Source of the DNA: Bacteroidota bacterium
GTDB lineage: Bacteria; Bacteroidota; Bacteroidia; Bacteroidales; Paludibacteraceae
Assembly (NCBI GenBank): GCA_017860295.1
Contig: JAFNAS010000003.1
Span: forward strand, 124,001 to 188,000
DNA: 64,000 nt
Direction of reading: 5' to 3'
The translations under genes were made by a program, and so were the position numbers. Below, one piece after another: positions 1-8,214 of this stretch. Position 1 is the first letter of the stretch, and each line of letters begins with the position of its first letter. The notes beneath the pieces were generated by a model. The model had not been told where the DNA came from and made no database searches. It saw only the letters and a program-made list of their open reading frames with translations.

Positions 1-54
1 AATGGTTCCTTTGGCAAGATAAGCTCCTACCATGCTGTTCGTTTGTGTTGTCAT
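1..54 (-). CDS. 5' fragment of a gene carrying the shared leader; runs off the window
   Basis: Only the first 18 codons are inside the window, beginning at an ATG at 54-52. The peptide starts MTTQTNSMVGAYLAKGTI. The start is chosen because the conserved leader element (71-110) ends 16 nt upstream, the same layout as for the next two genes upstream. The opening MTT resembles the start of the AidA/PixA-like protein at 191-892, so a further secreted or inclusion-type small protein is possible, but the fragment is too short to assign a family. Confidence 0.6.
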   Translation of the reverse strand, partial: MTTQTNSMVGAYLAKGTI

Positions 55-70
55 AATTGAAATAGTTTAA

Positions 71-110
71 GATTTTCCCTACTCGTAAGGCTTTTCGGGT
101 TCCGCCCCCG
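71..110 (-). promoter_or_regulatory. Shared leader element, copy A
   Basis: A 40-nt element read on the minus strand, beginning with CGGGGGCGGAACCCGAAAAG and ending GCCTTACGAGTAGGGAAAAT. It is repeated at 911-949 and 1283-1322 and sits 16 nt before the ATG at 54. It can fold locally (CCUUAC with GUAGG, and GGG with CCC), so it may act as RNA. A short G/C-rich flank upstream (CCTGCCCTGCAC, minus strand) is shared with copy C but not with copy B. Confidence 0.75.
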
Positions 111-151
111 TTGGTTATCTTGTGCAGGGCAGGTTTTTTAGTGGCATTTTA

Positions 152-179
152 GCGAAAGCCCATTTTAATGAGCTTTCGC
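152..179 (-). terminator. Hairpin after the AidA/PixA-like gene
   Basis: GCGAAAGC at 152-159 pairs perfectly with GCTTTCGC at 172-179, with further CATT/AATG pairing in the loop. It lies 11 nt beyond the stop codon of the gene at 191-892. The minus-strand tract that follows is only weakly T-rich, so it may be a terminator or an mRNA-stabilising hairpin. Confidence 0.6.
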
Positions 180-190
180 CTTTTATCTTT

Positions 191-892
191 TTACTTAATT
201 ACAATGGTCGGATCTACCACAATTTGTACAATTGGAACAGAAATCAATGAACCTTCGTCTTCAAAAGAAGCAGATAGCAACATTAAGTCAATGTCATAGC
301 TAACAGTAGTTCCAGACGTTCCATTTAAAATGCATTCCATGCAATAGACTTGCTGTGTGGCAACCGAGACTCCATCCAGCAAATTTGTAGGATCCAGCGC
401 TGAGCTGGCATAGTAAAACTGAACATTCTTTCTCTTGAAATTCGTAAACTCAGCCGGGCGTCCGCTTTGAGGGTTAACCTTATGCACATCGGAGATAATG
501 GCCTGGATATACGAATTTGCTCGTATTGAATGTCCCCACCATACAATTTTATCTCCCGGATCTGCCGATATCATAAGGTTGTAGATATTATTCAATCGTA
601 GTTCTCCTTTAGATTGATCAATCCAACTATAATCGGCAGAAGTTACTTTGTAGCCTATGGTGCTATATTTTCCGGAAATTAAGCGGGTATAGCTTGGGAG
701 TACGGATGTGTCGTAATAGCCGATTTTTTTGAGTGGTTTTGTTCCATTTTTAATTGACAGCAAGACAGCCTTCAATGCAGGAGTTACAGTTTGAGCCGTA
801 ACATCGATTCCATAATAATTGGTCAATTCTTGTTGGTAGTCTTGTATAAAACCGGCAACATCTATTGATGCGAAAATAGTTCTAGTAGTCAT
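191..892 (-). CDS. AidA/PixA-family inclusion-body-like protein
   Basis: A 233-residue protein when started at the ATG at 892. The longer frame from 982 reads through the conserved leader element and is unlikely to be translated from there. It has the layout of the AidA/PixA family of small soluble proteins, known as crystalline inclusion protein in Xenorhabdus and as a quorum-regulated protein in Burkholderia. There is an N-terminal strand (TIFASIDV), a central segment near residues 105-125 (ISADPGDKIVWWGHSI) matching the family pattern of x-GD-x-(I/V)-W/R-W followed by a serine, and a C-terminal strand ending DPTIVIK, like the family's (W)DPxIxVK ending. No signal peptide is visible. The function of the family is not settled. 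The gene carries leader copy B 18 nt upstream, and a gene fragment with the same leader follows downstream. The family call rests on motif likeness, not on an alignment. Confidence 0.6.
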   Translation of the reverse strand: MTTRTIFASIDVAGFIQDYQQELTNYYGIDVTAQTVTPALKAVLLSIKNGTKPLKKIGYYDTSVLPSYTRLISGKYSTIGYKVTSADYSWIDQSKGELRLNNIYNLMISADPGDKIVWWGHSIRANSYIQAIISDVHKVNPQSGRPAEFTNFKRKNVQFYYASSALDPTNLLDGVSVATQQVYCMECILNGTSGTTVSYDIDLMLLSASFEDEGSLISVPIVQIVVDPTIVIK

Positions 893-910
893 TGTGATAA
901 TTGTAATTAT

Positions 911-949
911 ATTTTCCCTACTCGTAAGGCTTTTCGGGTTCCGCCCCCG
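911..949 (-). promoter_or_regulatory. Shared leader element, copy B
   Basis: A 39-nt copy identical to copy A over its length. It lies 18 nt upstream of the ATG at 892 of the AidA/PixA-like gene. The sequence further upstream differs from copies A and C, so the conserved unit is this core. Confidence 0.75.
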
Positions 950-1000
950 TTTTTTATGTGGTTCCTGGGCTCCACAATACATTAAATACCTCCAACCGAA

Positions 1001-1267
1001 TTAAACTCTGGTAATGGACGTGATGTGTGGATCACCGGTCAGGGGCTTGTAAATTTGTACAATAGCAGCTTCGTTTGCAGCTCCCGGATAGACAGCTTGT
1101 GCGTTGCAGAAAAAGCGGTAGTTCATTCCGCTCACTAATTGTTTGGCTACAGCCAATGGAGCGTAATTTACACCGACTAAACCTTGTAATGCTTTCTTGA
1201 ATACTTCAAGATCTTCTGCTGGAATAGGGGTTACATAGGGAGTCCAGCCTCCGAGTTTTGTTTCCAT
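1001..1267 (-). CDS. Small cystatin-like protein
   Basis: An 88-residue protein with no signal peptide. It has three features seen in cystatins: a glycine pair near the N terminus (GGW, residues 6-8), a helix-like stretch, and the sequence QLVSGMNYRFFC (43-54), which fits the cystatin QxVxG hairpin followed by a tyrosine and alternating hydrophobic strand residues. Cystatins block papain-type cysteine proteases through that hairpin and the N-terminal glycine. Inhibition here is inference only. The gene sits between the C45 hydrolase gene and the AidA/PixA-like gene on the same strand, and has leader copy C 15 nt before its start. It could also be a structural small protein with the same fold. 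Confidence 0.6.
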   Translation of the reverse strand: METKLGGWTPYVTPIPAEDLEVFKKALQGLVGVNYAPLAVAKQLVSGMNYRFFCNAQAVYPGAANEAAIVQIYKPLTGDPHITSITRV

Positions 1268-1282
1268 AAAATAAAGAATTAA

Positions 1283-1322
1283 GATTTTCCCTACTCGTAA
1301 GGCTTTTCGGGTTTCGCCCCCG
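1283..1322 (-). promoter_or_regulatory. Shared leader element, copy C
   Basis: A 40-nt copy with a single substitution relative to copy A. It ends 15 nt before the ATG at 1267. Directly upstream, CCCCGCA and TGCGGGG (minus strand, within about 1315-1345) can form a further stem that joins the element. Confidence 0.75.
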
Positions 1323-1460
1323 CAGATTGTCCTGTGCGGGGCAGGTCGTTTTTTTTGAGGTGGTTATCTGTTTCCACTCGAGCAAGATATCCGTATCACT
1401 ATTGCATGCAGGAGATCTCTTGCTGCTGTAACAGTGACCAATATTGTTCTAATTATCGAC

Positions 1461-2915
1461 CTAACTTATCACAGGAAGGATGCTCCATGGGCATGCTGGC
1501 CGATCGTGCAGGAAGGGTTTCAGGTGATCGAACTGCGGATGTTCCTTCAAAAATTTTTCGGCATTCCAGGCTGTACCGCAACTGCTACCCCAACGTGCGC
1601 TGAGTTGTAAATTCGTTGCCAGAGTCGCATCAATCCCCATCCCATCAATGGCGCCACGGGGTTGAAATGGTTTCGGACGTGAAGGATCGGACATGTATTC
1701 CCGCTTGTCGAGGTTGTAGTGCGAACAAACGGTACGGCTGTTTCCGTGTGTCTCGCAGTCGTTGTAAATGTCGTAGTGATCAGCAATGATTTTACGTCCG
1801 GTTTCAAGACATATTTTTCCGGGGAGACCATGTTTCTCGATCAGCCGGGGCAAATGAACCCGTCGGGCACCCTGATGCCGGCGAATATCGTCGCCACCAT
1901 CATTCGAACATTCCAAATTTTTAATTGGAGGATATTTCGGATAATTTGCTCCAAAGAAGTAGGGTTTGTCATCAGTCGGCAATATCTGTGTCACGTTGTA
2001 AAATGCCAACCCTTCTTCAAATTCCCAAATTGAATTATCGCGGTAATCGGCCAGCAACCAGGTGTTGGCATAATCGCCACTTTCACCCGTACGCATAATG
2101 TTCACAAAAGAGGTCGAATCGTTGGGGTCATTTATCGAAGTGAAATGCTGAACGGCACGGCGTATGCGGTCGAACTCAGGAATTCCAGACCTGTCATACA
2201 CATTGAATCCGCCTATGGTCGTTTCAGTTATTGCAACACGGTCATTCACCCCTTCGCCTACCTGAACGATGTAGAAATCTGCCATAGAATGAACATATCC
2301 GATTTGTGTTTGCATGGTGAATTTATGTCCATCACTGGGTGTGATGGTTGCTATTACGTTGGCATAGCCACTTGTTTCAAACACGTTGAAAGAGTTGTGA
2401 AACATTACGGGTTTGCCATCGGTGGTGTATTTTCCTGTAGCAACAAATGCAGAGCAATGGTCGCGTCGTGCTTTTAACGGGGCTTCAATGTGTTTTTTAT
2501 TGGCATCGGAGTAATATTGGTAGGCCGCCTTACCATCAAAAGCATAGCCACTCCAGCCTTCCATCCAGTTGAGGACGGCAATATCCCAAACATCATAATT
2601 GGTCGAAAGCACCTTGTTAACTCCCATAGCTATGGCAGTCATCTCCGCGCGGATTTCATCAGACAGGGTATTGTTAATTAATTGTTGAACATCTTTTCGG
2701 GCATAATCGTAACCGATACCCATGCATACGAATACATACTGTTTCGTCTCTTCGATGTAGGTCGAGATTTCCTCGGCAAGCATAAGCCCGTGCTGAAGGC
2801 CAATTTCTTTATTGCTTCCCTTTAGATTCAGTACATACCAACCGTCGATAAAATCACACGAAATGGCGGCATCACAACGTGCCGAGCGTTCTTTTGCATT
2901 AAAATTCTTATTCAT
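1461..2915 (-). CDS. C45-family autoproteolytic hydrolase/acyltransferase
   Basis: A 484-residue protein of the Ntn-hydrolase C45 type, the clan that includes acyl-CoA:6-aminopenicillanic acid acyltransferase and phospholipase-B-like proteins. Members are made as a proenzyme that cuts itself so that a cysteine becomes the N-terminal nucleophile. The likely nucleophile is Cys154 in RRDHCSAFVA, followed by the family-like stretch KPVMFHNSFNVFE and, later, an IGGFNVYDRSG loop. The N-terminal part (about 20-150) holds the KGSNKEIGLQHG segment typical of the pro-region. No clear signal peptide is visible. It starts 72 nt after the decarboxylase gene stops, so the two are probably co-transcribed. 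Substrate is unknown; the family hydrolyses or transfers acyl groups on amides. An amine-producing neighbour makes N-acyl amine chemistry a reasonable guess. Confidence 0.75.
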   Translation of the reverse strand: MNKNFNAKERSARCDAAISCDFIDGWYVLNLKGSNKEIGLQHGLMLAEEISTYIEETKQYVFVCMGIGYDYARKDVQQLINNTLSDEIRAEMTAIAMGVNKVLSTNYDVWDIAVLNWMEGWSGYAFDGKAAYQYYSDANKKHIEAPLKARRDHCSAFVATGKYTTDGKPVMFHNSFNVFETSGYANVIATITPSDGHKFTMQTQIGYVHSMADFYIVQVGEGVNDRVAITETTIGGFNVYDRSGIPEFDRIRRAVQHFTSINDPNDSTSFVNIMRTGESGDYANTWLLADYRDNSIWEFEEGLAFYNVTQILPTDDKPYFFGANYPKYPPIKNLECSNDGGDDIRRHQGARRVHLPRLIEKHGLPGKICLETGRKIIADHYDIYNDCETHGNSRTVCSHYNLDKREYMSDPSRPKPFQPRGAIDGMGIDATLATNLQLSARWGSSCGTAWNAEKFLKEHPQFDHLKPFLHDRPACPWSILPVIS

Positions 2916-2987
2916 AATTTTTTTTCTTATAGGGTTATGATTCTGGTAATTTTTGCTTTCATTTGTTATATGCCTAATCCCCTGTCG

Positions 2988-4331
2988 TTATTTCACGACT
3001 CCGATTCGTGCTTTTACCGGTATGTTGGAGGTATTCAGACTTGGAGTTTGCCCGTGAAAATCGAAATCGATATCTACTCCGGGGCGGAAAATCAGGCAAT
3101 GGGTGGAGCCTCCGAAATGGAATGTGCCTATCGGGTCCCCTTTTTTTACGTGGGTATTTTTCTTTACGGTGATTTCACAACTTGAAACTTCGGCCATTCC
3201 GACAGCTACAAAACACATAAGTCCTATCTTTGGGTTGTCGGCCTGAATGAAAATCAGGGCACGGGCAGCTAACTCTGTTATATAGCCCTGAGAATCGTTT
3301 GGTCCGGCAGGATCATATCCTTCTACAGGAGCCTCGGCATAATATGTTCCGGGTATATTTTTGGTGGCTACAATCTTTCCATCGACAGGGCTGTTCCATC
3401 GGTGATATGTTTTGGCGCATAAAAATGCCTGATAAACAGTGCTGTTGTCTCCAAACTTAGCTGCAAGTTCATGGTGCGCCATCATGTCGATCAAGGAATA
3501 TGGTTGCCCTTTCATCCAGAATTGATCCTTCATCTTTACGTCGTTTACACAATTGTATGGCGCCGATTCGCAAGCATTTACAATGACATCCGGATGCCGG
3601 TCGGCTGCACTTATTGTGCGGACTCCGGTCTTGAATTTGCGTGTGAAAAAATCATCCCAGTGTTTGAATCCGTAATGGGGTTTGGTGGGGTCGCATTTGA
3701 AGTTGTAGATGAAATTGGCCTGTGCATCGTATGGATTTTTGCCGATGCCCCGTAGTGGATCCATAGCCGCCATGGCCTCTAATGCATCGTGCGAAAACCA
3801 TCCCAGTGGATTCGGATAGTCCGATTGGGCTTGTTTTATCGGACCATCGACTAAAACATATTGAGAGGCTTCAGAAGAAAGAAACCTTTTCCATTCGTTC
3901 AAAATGTTCTTTAGTTTTTTATTTACGACTGGATGTGTGAAAGCTAAATAACCGCCCATTGTCCCCATTGCCCAGTCGAGTATGGCATTAATCGGAAAAC
4001 CAACCAATCCGATCTGGTTTTCAACCACACTAAAACAAGGTGCTTCGTCCAGTATTTGATTGACAACCAGAAGCATGGTCTCGAAATTCTTTACAGGTTC
4101 GTTATATCCTTGCGGAATTTCATCATACATGCTGGTAAAACTCATATATAAAATCGGATCGGCGTATATTGCGTCTTTTAATTCTTTAATAGAATCATGC
4201 ATCTCAAGATTCCTGCTTTGTGCCTGCTTAATCTTCATGCAGATCCAACTATTTAGAAACTCTTTGTCAGACGGTAGCCATTTGCCGATTCTGTACTTTA
4301 CATGCTTGTTTAAGGTTGTAGATTTCATCAT
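2988..4331 (-). CDS. Pyruvoyl-dependent decarboxylase, phosphatidylserine/PsiD type
   Basis: A 447-residue protein with a C-terminal phosphatidylserine-decarboxylase domain and a long N-terminal extension like that of PsiD, the L-tryptophan decarboxylase of psilocybin biosynthesis (439 residues). The self-cleavage site is GGST at 407-410 within FHFGGSTHCLIFRP; cleavage before Ser409 would make the pyruvoyl group. His310 in YHRWNSPVDGKI fits the conserved family histidine. The N-terminal half (about 40-190) looks like the PSDC-type domain found in such fused proteins. Ordinary bacterial Psd proteins are shorter, membrane bound and cut at LGST, so a soluble amino-acid decarboxylase is more likely than a phospholipid enzyme. 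It is the first gene of the left-end locus. Either Met1 or Met2 may start it. Confidence 0.8.
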   Translation of the reverse strand: MMKSTTLNKHVKYRIGKWLPSDKEFLNSWICMKIKQAQSRNLEMHDSIKELKDAIYADPILYMSFTSMYDEIPQGYNEPVKNFETMLLVVNQILDEAPCFSVVENQIGLVGFPINAILDWAMGTMGGYLAFTHPVVNKKLKNILNEWKRFLSSEASQYVLVDGPIKQAQSDYPNPLGWFSHDALEAMAAMDPLRGIGKNPYDAQANFIYNFKCDPTKPHYGFKHWDDFFTRKFKTGVRTISAADRHPDVIVNACESAPYNCVNDVKMKDQFWMKGQPYSLIDMMAHHELAAKFGDNSTVYQAFLCAKTYHRWNSPVDGKIVATKNIPGTYYAEAPVEGYDPAGPNDSQGYITELAARALIFIQADNPKIGLMCFVAVGMAEVSSCEITVKKNTHVKKGDPIGTFHFGGSTHCLIFRPGVDIDFDFHGQTPSLNTSNIPVKARIGVVK

Positions 4332-4438
4332 GATCTCAGTTAAGGTTGTGTTTATATTGAAAATCTGTCACTTATGTTAGCTTCGAAATGATATCAGGGA
4401 ATGCTCTTGTGATTACAGACGCAGTATAATGCTTGTAT

Positions 4439-4456
4439 TTGATAATCTATTATCAA
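4439..4456. promoter_or_regulatory. Palindrome upstream of the decarboxylase gene
   Basis: TTGATAAT and ATTATCAA form a perfect 8-bp inverted repeat with a 2-bp centre, about 110 nt before the decarboxylase start. The shape is that of an operator for a dimeric regulator. No regulator gene is next to it in this window. Confidence 0.45.
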
Positions 4457-4567
4457 GATGTTTGGAGGTAATGATTTTTTATTACATACTTTTCCCTCAA
4501 TATATTACCATGAGTCTAACCGGAGTAACATGAAATGATAATGGGATATGGACGTAATAAGATCCTC

Positions 4568-4595
4568 TCATTGTGTTGATGTCGACACACAATGA
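4568..4595. repeat. 9-bp inverted repeat
   Basis: TCATTGTGT pairs with ACACAATGA across a 10-nt loop. It has no T-tract on either side, so it is not a simple terminator. It may be an operator or an RNA hairpin. Confidence 0.4.
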
Positions 4596-5117
4596 AAGTA
4601 ACGATCATTCCTTTCTAAATGAATTATATTTTCTCTCAGTTTTGGTGCTGATATTTTTTCGAACGATAGAATTAGCAAAGAATGGAATATTCGCCTCTTT
4701 TATATTCTATCATACGAAAATCATTTAGAAATAATTGTGGAAATAATTTATAAATGCAATAATGCAATGATAAAATTAAATCAAAAATTAGCCTTATATA
4801 CTTTGTGGTGTCAACGAAATGGCATATTTTAAATATTATTATTAATTCATAATATATTGACATGTTGATAATTATATATTACTGCTCAGCAAAGCCTCTT
4901 TATATTGACAAAAATAATGTGTTTTGAAAGTCTGGAAAATCAAAATATACGCGTTAAATTTGGCAAAATAAACGATATGTATGTTTATTGTTGCTGCTTG
5001 GAAGAGATAGTAGATTATAGCCCATAGAATCTTGCTATCACGAGAAGTTGAGAAAATTTGTTCGTGCAGATCAAAGGAAGCCTCAAAAAAGACTTGCGAA
5101 TCAGGATAAATAAAAAA

Positions 5118-5141
5118 GCCATCCTTCATTTATGAGGATGG
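5118..5141 (-). terminator. Rho-independent terminator of the BFD gene
   Basis: GCCATCCT and AGGATGGC form an 8-bp stem with a 9-8 nt loop. On the minus strand it is followed by TTTTTTA. It lies 26 nt after the stop codon at 5168. Confidence 0.8.
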
Positions 5142-5167
5142 CTTTGAGAAACGATTATAGACGTTGG

Positions 5168-5338
5168 TTATTTCACAGATTTCAGAATTTCTTCGATCTC
5201 GTCTACACAAGATCCACAAACCGTACCTGCATCGAGTGCATCCTGAATCTCTTCTACGGTTGTGTAACCTTTTTGTTGAATAGCGTTGACAATATCACCT
5301 TTAGTAATATGGTTACAGCTGCATATAATATCGTCCAT
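5168..5338 (-). CDS. BFD-type [2Fe-2S] binding protein
   Basis: A 56-residue protein beginning MDDIICSCNHITKGDI. Four cysteines at 6, 8, 41 and 44 (CSC and CGSC) have the spacing of the bacterioferritin-associated ferredoxin (BFD) domain, which binds one [2Fe-2S] cluster. This domain occurs alone as Bfd and as the cluster-binding part of nitrite and other reductases. The gene stands alone, with its own promoter (5413-5420) and terminator (5118-5141). No bacterioferritin gene is nearby, so its partner is unknown. Stand-alone proteins of this kind are common in Bacteroidota. Confidence 0.85.
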   Translation of the reverse strand: MDDIICSCNHITKGDIVNAIQQKGYTTVEEIQDALDAGTVCGSCVDEIEEILKSVK

Positions 5339-5412
5339 TGAGTAATTGTTTTTGAGTTTGTAATTGAATCTCTATTTCCGATGTACGAGCCTCGTGTCGT
5401 TCATTGGGAGTG

Positions 5413-5420
5413 CAAATATA
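5413..5420 (-). promoter_or_regulatory. Promoter -7 element for the BFD gene
   Basis: Minus-strand TATATTTG matches the Bacteroidota TAnnTTTG element, 75 nt before the start codon. Confidence 0.5.
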
Positions 5421-5455
5421 AAACAAGAGAGAGGGCATATGCAAATTTTGGACAC

Positions 5456-5487
5456 AAAAAAACCATCCCGGGAATGGAATGGTTTTT
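5456..5487 (-). terminator. Terminator of typA
   Basis: AAAAACCAT and ATGGTTTTT arms flank a loop containing CCCGGG. On the minus strand the right arm runs into a T-tract. It lies about 50 nt after the typA stop. Confidence 0.7.
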
Positions 5488-5533
5488 ACGATGTCGTATG
5501 GTTGGTCTAAGAATCAATCGTATGATTGTAGAT

Positions 5534-7333
5534 TTATTTTTTTGCCATACGTTTGCGTTCGTTTTCGTCGAGGATGATTTTGCGCAGACGGATTGATTTC
5601 GGAGTCAATTCCACGTATTCATCTTCCTTGATATATTCGAGCGCTTCTTCGAGACTGAAAACGATAGGAGGGAAAAGACGCACTTTGTCGTCAGAACCCG
5701 AAGCTCGCATGTTGGTCAGTTTTTTCGATTTGGTTACATTTACAACCAGATCACCATCTTTGCTATGTTCGCCAACTACCTGTCCGGCATAAATCTCATC
5801 CTGCGGATAGATGAAGAATTTTCCTCTGTCCTGCAGTTTGTCAATGGCATAAGCAAAAGCAGTGCCGCTTTCCATTGCAATAATCGAGCCGTTAGTACGA
5901 CGTTCGATTTCGCCCTTGTAAGGTTGATAATCGAGAAAACGGTGTGCCATAATGGCTTCGCCTGCCGATGCGGTCAGCACGTTGTTACGTAGTCCGATGA
6001 TACCGCGTGAAGGAATAGTGAATTCGAGGTTTACGCGTTCGCCTTTGTGCTCCATATTGGTCATGTCACCTTTACGTACCGCAACCATTTCAATGATTTT
6101 TCCAGATGATTCTTCGGGAACGTTGATGGTAAGTTGTTCCATCGGTTCGCATTTTACACCGTCAATCTCCTTGATGATAACTTGCGGTTGACCTACCTGC
6201 AGCTCATACCCTTCGCGGCGCATGGTTTCAATCAGTACCGACAAGTGAAGTACCCCACGTCCGTAAACGATCCATGAATCCTGATTTTCGCTTTTTTCGA
6301 CACGCAGCGCAAGGTTTTTATCCAATTCTTTCACCAGACGGTCGTGAATGTGACGAGAGGTGACGAATTTACCCTCTTTGCCGAAGAACGGAGAGTTGTT
6401 GATGGTGAACAACATACTCATGGTCGGTTCGTCGATGGCAATTGGTTTCAGGGGTTCCGGATTTTCGATGTCGCAAATGCTGTCGCCGATTTCAAAGTTT
6501 TCGATACCGATCAGTGCACAAATGTCGCCGGAACCTACGCGTTCAACCTTCGTACGTCCCAGACCGGTAAATTCGTTCAACTCTTTAATCCGTGATTTGA
6601 CCATGGTACCGTCACGTTTTGCTAGCGACACAGCCATGCCTTCGCGTAGTTCGCCACGATGAACACGTCCTACGGCAATACGTCCCACATAAGACGAATA
6701 GTCGAGAGAGGTAATCAACATCTGAGGAGTTCCTTCAAGGTATTCGGGAGCAGGAATATATTCGATGATGGCATCAAACAGGTCGTTGATGTCTTCTTTT
6801 TTTACGTTTACGTCATTTGACATCCAGCCGTTTTTGGCAGAACCGAAAACTGTATGAAAGTCGAGTTGATCTTCTGTAGCATCGAGGCTGAACATCAGGT
6901 CGAAAACTTCTTCCTGAACCTCTTCGGGGCGACAGTTGGGTTTGTCTACTTTGTTGACTACTACGATAGGCTTCAAGCCCAGTTGTAACGCTTTTTGAAG
7001 CACAAAACGGGTTTGCGGCATGGCACCTTCGAAGGCATCAACCAACAGTAACACGCCGTCGGCCATGTTGAGCACACGTTCTACTTCACCACCGAAGTCG
7101 GCGTGACCCGGAGTATCAATAATATTGATTTTACAGCCGTTGTAATTTACCGAAACGTTTTTAGACAGGATGGTAATCCCGCGTTCACGTTCCAAATCAT
7201 TATTGTCCAGTATTAGTTCTCCTACCGTTTCGTTTTCGCGAAATAATTTGGAGGCCAACAACATTTTGTCTACCAGCGTTGTTTTACCGTGGTCGACGTG
7301 GGCAATGATTGCGATGTTTCTGATGTTTTGCAT
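5534..7333 (-). CDS. typA: Ribosome-associated GTPase TypA/BipA
   Basis: A 599-residue translational GTPase of the TypA/BipA family, which binds the ribosome and supports 50S assembly and stress adaptation. The G-domain motifs are clear: [10 protein letters not shown] (G1, near residue 10), RGITI (G2), DTPGHADF (G3) and NKVDK (G4). They are followed by the domain-II barrel and an EF-G-like III/V region with [20 protein letters not shown], then the TypA-specific C-terminal domain ([17 protein letters not shown]). The length is normal for the family. It is followed by its own terminator and appears to be transcribed alone or with the upstream metallo-hydrolase gene, from which it is separated by 96 nt. 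Confidence 0.97.
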   Translation of the reverse strand: MQNIRNIAIIAHVDHGKTTLVDKMLLASKLFRENETVGELILDNNDLERERGITILSKNVSVNYNGCKINIIDTPGHADFGGEVERVLNMADGVLLLVDAFEGAMPQTRFVLQKALQLGLKPIVVVNKVDKPNCRPEEVQEEVFDLMFSLDATEDQLDFHTVFGSAKNGWMSNDVNVKKEDINDLFDAIIEYIPAPEYLEGTPQMLITSLDYSSYVGRIAVGRVHRGELREGMAVSLAKRDGTMVKSRIKELNEFTGLGRTKVERVGSGDICALIGIENFEIGDSICDIENPEPLKPIAIDEPTMSMLFTINNSPFFGKEGKFVTSRHIHDRLVKELDKNLALRVEKSENQDSWIVYGRGVLHLSVLIETMRREGYELQVGQPQVIIKEIDGVKCEPMEQLTINVPEESSGKIIEMVAVRKGDMTNMEHKGERVNLEFTIPSRGIIGLRNNVLTASAGEAIMAHRFLDYQPYKGEIERRTNGSIIAMESGTAFAYAIDKLQDRGKFFIYPQDEIYAGQVVGEHSKDGDLVVNVTKSKKLTNMRASGSDDKVRLFPPIVFSLEEALEYIKEDEYVELTPKSIRLRKIILDENERKRMAKK

Positions 7334-7429
7334 TTGATCTGATTTGTACCTCGGCCAGCGTGTCCGGATCGCCCGTATTCCTCGCGAACAAGAGCCATCA
7401 CACTTACGGCTTCGGTGATTGTTTATGTG

Positions 7430-8179
7430 TTACAATTTAATTTTCAATCCGTCATAAGCCAGCCTCACATCTGGAGGCAGCTTTTTCTCTACAAGCTCAT
7501 GCAGTCCCATATCGTGGCTCATGTGCGTAAAATAGGTTTGCTTAGGGGCAAGGCGGTTAATCAGGGTAAGAGCTTCTTCTACCATCAGATGGGAAAAGTG
7601 TGGTTTGAATCGCAGGGTTCCCATCACCAACAGGTCAAGTCCTTCAAGTTGCGATAATGTAGCTTCAGGTAAGGTCTTAAAGTCAGTTATATAAGCCATA
7701 TTCCCGATGCGAAATCCGAGAATTGGCAATTGAGCATGCATGGCCCGAAGCGGCATTACTTCTACACCGGCAGCTTCGAATGGAACGTTTTCCACTATTT
7801 CATGGAGCTTGAGCTCGGGTGTACCTGGGTATTTGTTCGCTGCAAACGAGTAGTGCATGGTTTTTATCAATGTGTGATCTACCCGTTCTTCGGCAAATAC
7901 ATCAACGGCTCGATATGAGCGAACGTCATCGAGGCCTGCTACATGGTCGTAATGCTCGTGCGTAAGTAGTATGGCCGAAAGCGAAGTGATCTGATGAGTC
8001 AGCATTTGCTGCCGAAAATCGGGGCCACAATCAATCAATATGTTTTTTCCATCGATAGTTATCAGGGCAGATGCTCGCAACCGTTTGTCGCGTGTGTCTG
8101 TAGAAGAACATACGTCACAATTGCAGCATAACTGAGGAACTCCGTTCGAGGTTCCTGTTCCTAAAAAGAGGATCTCCAT
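7430..8179 (-). CDS. MBL-fold metallo-hydrolase, PhnP-like
   Basis: A 249-residue metallo-beta-lactamase-fold hydrolase. The metal motif LTHEHYDHVAGLDD (about 73-86), a further histidine in LRAMHAQLP, the TDFK aspartate and a final SHDMG histidine give the two-metal site. The N terminus has GTGTSNGVPQLCCNCDVC, like PhnP-type phosphoribosyl cyclic phosphodiesterases that bind a structural zinc through cysteines. The in vivo substrate cannot be read from the sequence, and no phn genes are nearby. It ends in front of typA on the same strand and starts 35 nt after the GT-C-like gene. Confidence 0.8.
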   Translation of the reverse strand: MEILFLGTGTSNGVPQLCCNCDVCSSTDTRDKRLRASALITIDGKNILIDCGPDFRQQMLTHQITSLSAILLTHEHYDHVAGLDDVRSYRAVDVFAEERVDHTLIKTMHYSFAANKYPGTPELKLHEIVENVPFEAAGVEVMPLRAMHAQLPILGFRIGNMAYITDFKTLPEATLSQLEGLDLLVMGTLRFKPHFSHLMVEEALTLINRLAPKQTYFTHMSHDMGLHELVEKKLPPDVRLAYDGLKIKL

Positions 8180-8214
8180 ATTTTTGATGACTATACTGTT
8201 TTACTAGTGTCGGT

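Larger units (their letters stand above)
4332..5117. other. AT-rich intergenic stretch without a convincing gene
   Basis: A 786-nt gap between the decarboxylase gene and the BFD terminator. It contains two palindromes (4439-4456 and 4568-4595) and is otherwise AT-rich. Two short open frames on the minus strand (4672-4863 and 4872-5129) have no recognisable motif, and the second begins inside the terminator hairpin. I see no RNA gene. Confidence 0.7.

Noticed and set aside
71-1322. The three leader repeats as a CRISPR-like array
   Set aside because: Only three copies with widely unequal spacing, each placed before a protein gene start; no spacer-like units and no cas genes.
4672-5129. Two short minus-strand open frames in the gap before the BFD gene
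   Set aside because: AT-rich, no motif or ribosome-binding context, and the longer one starts inside a terminator hairpin.
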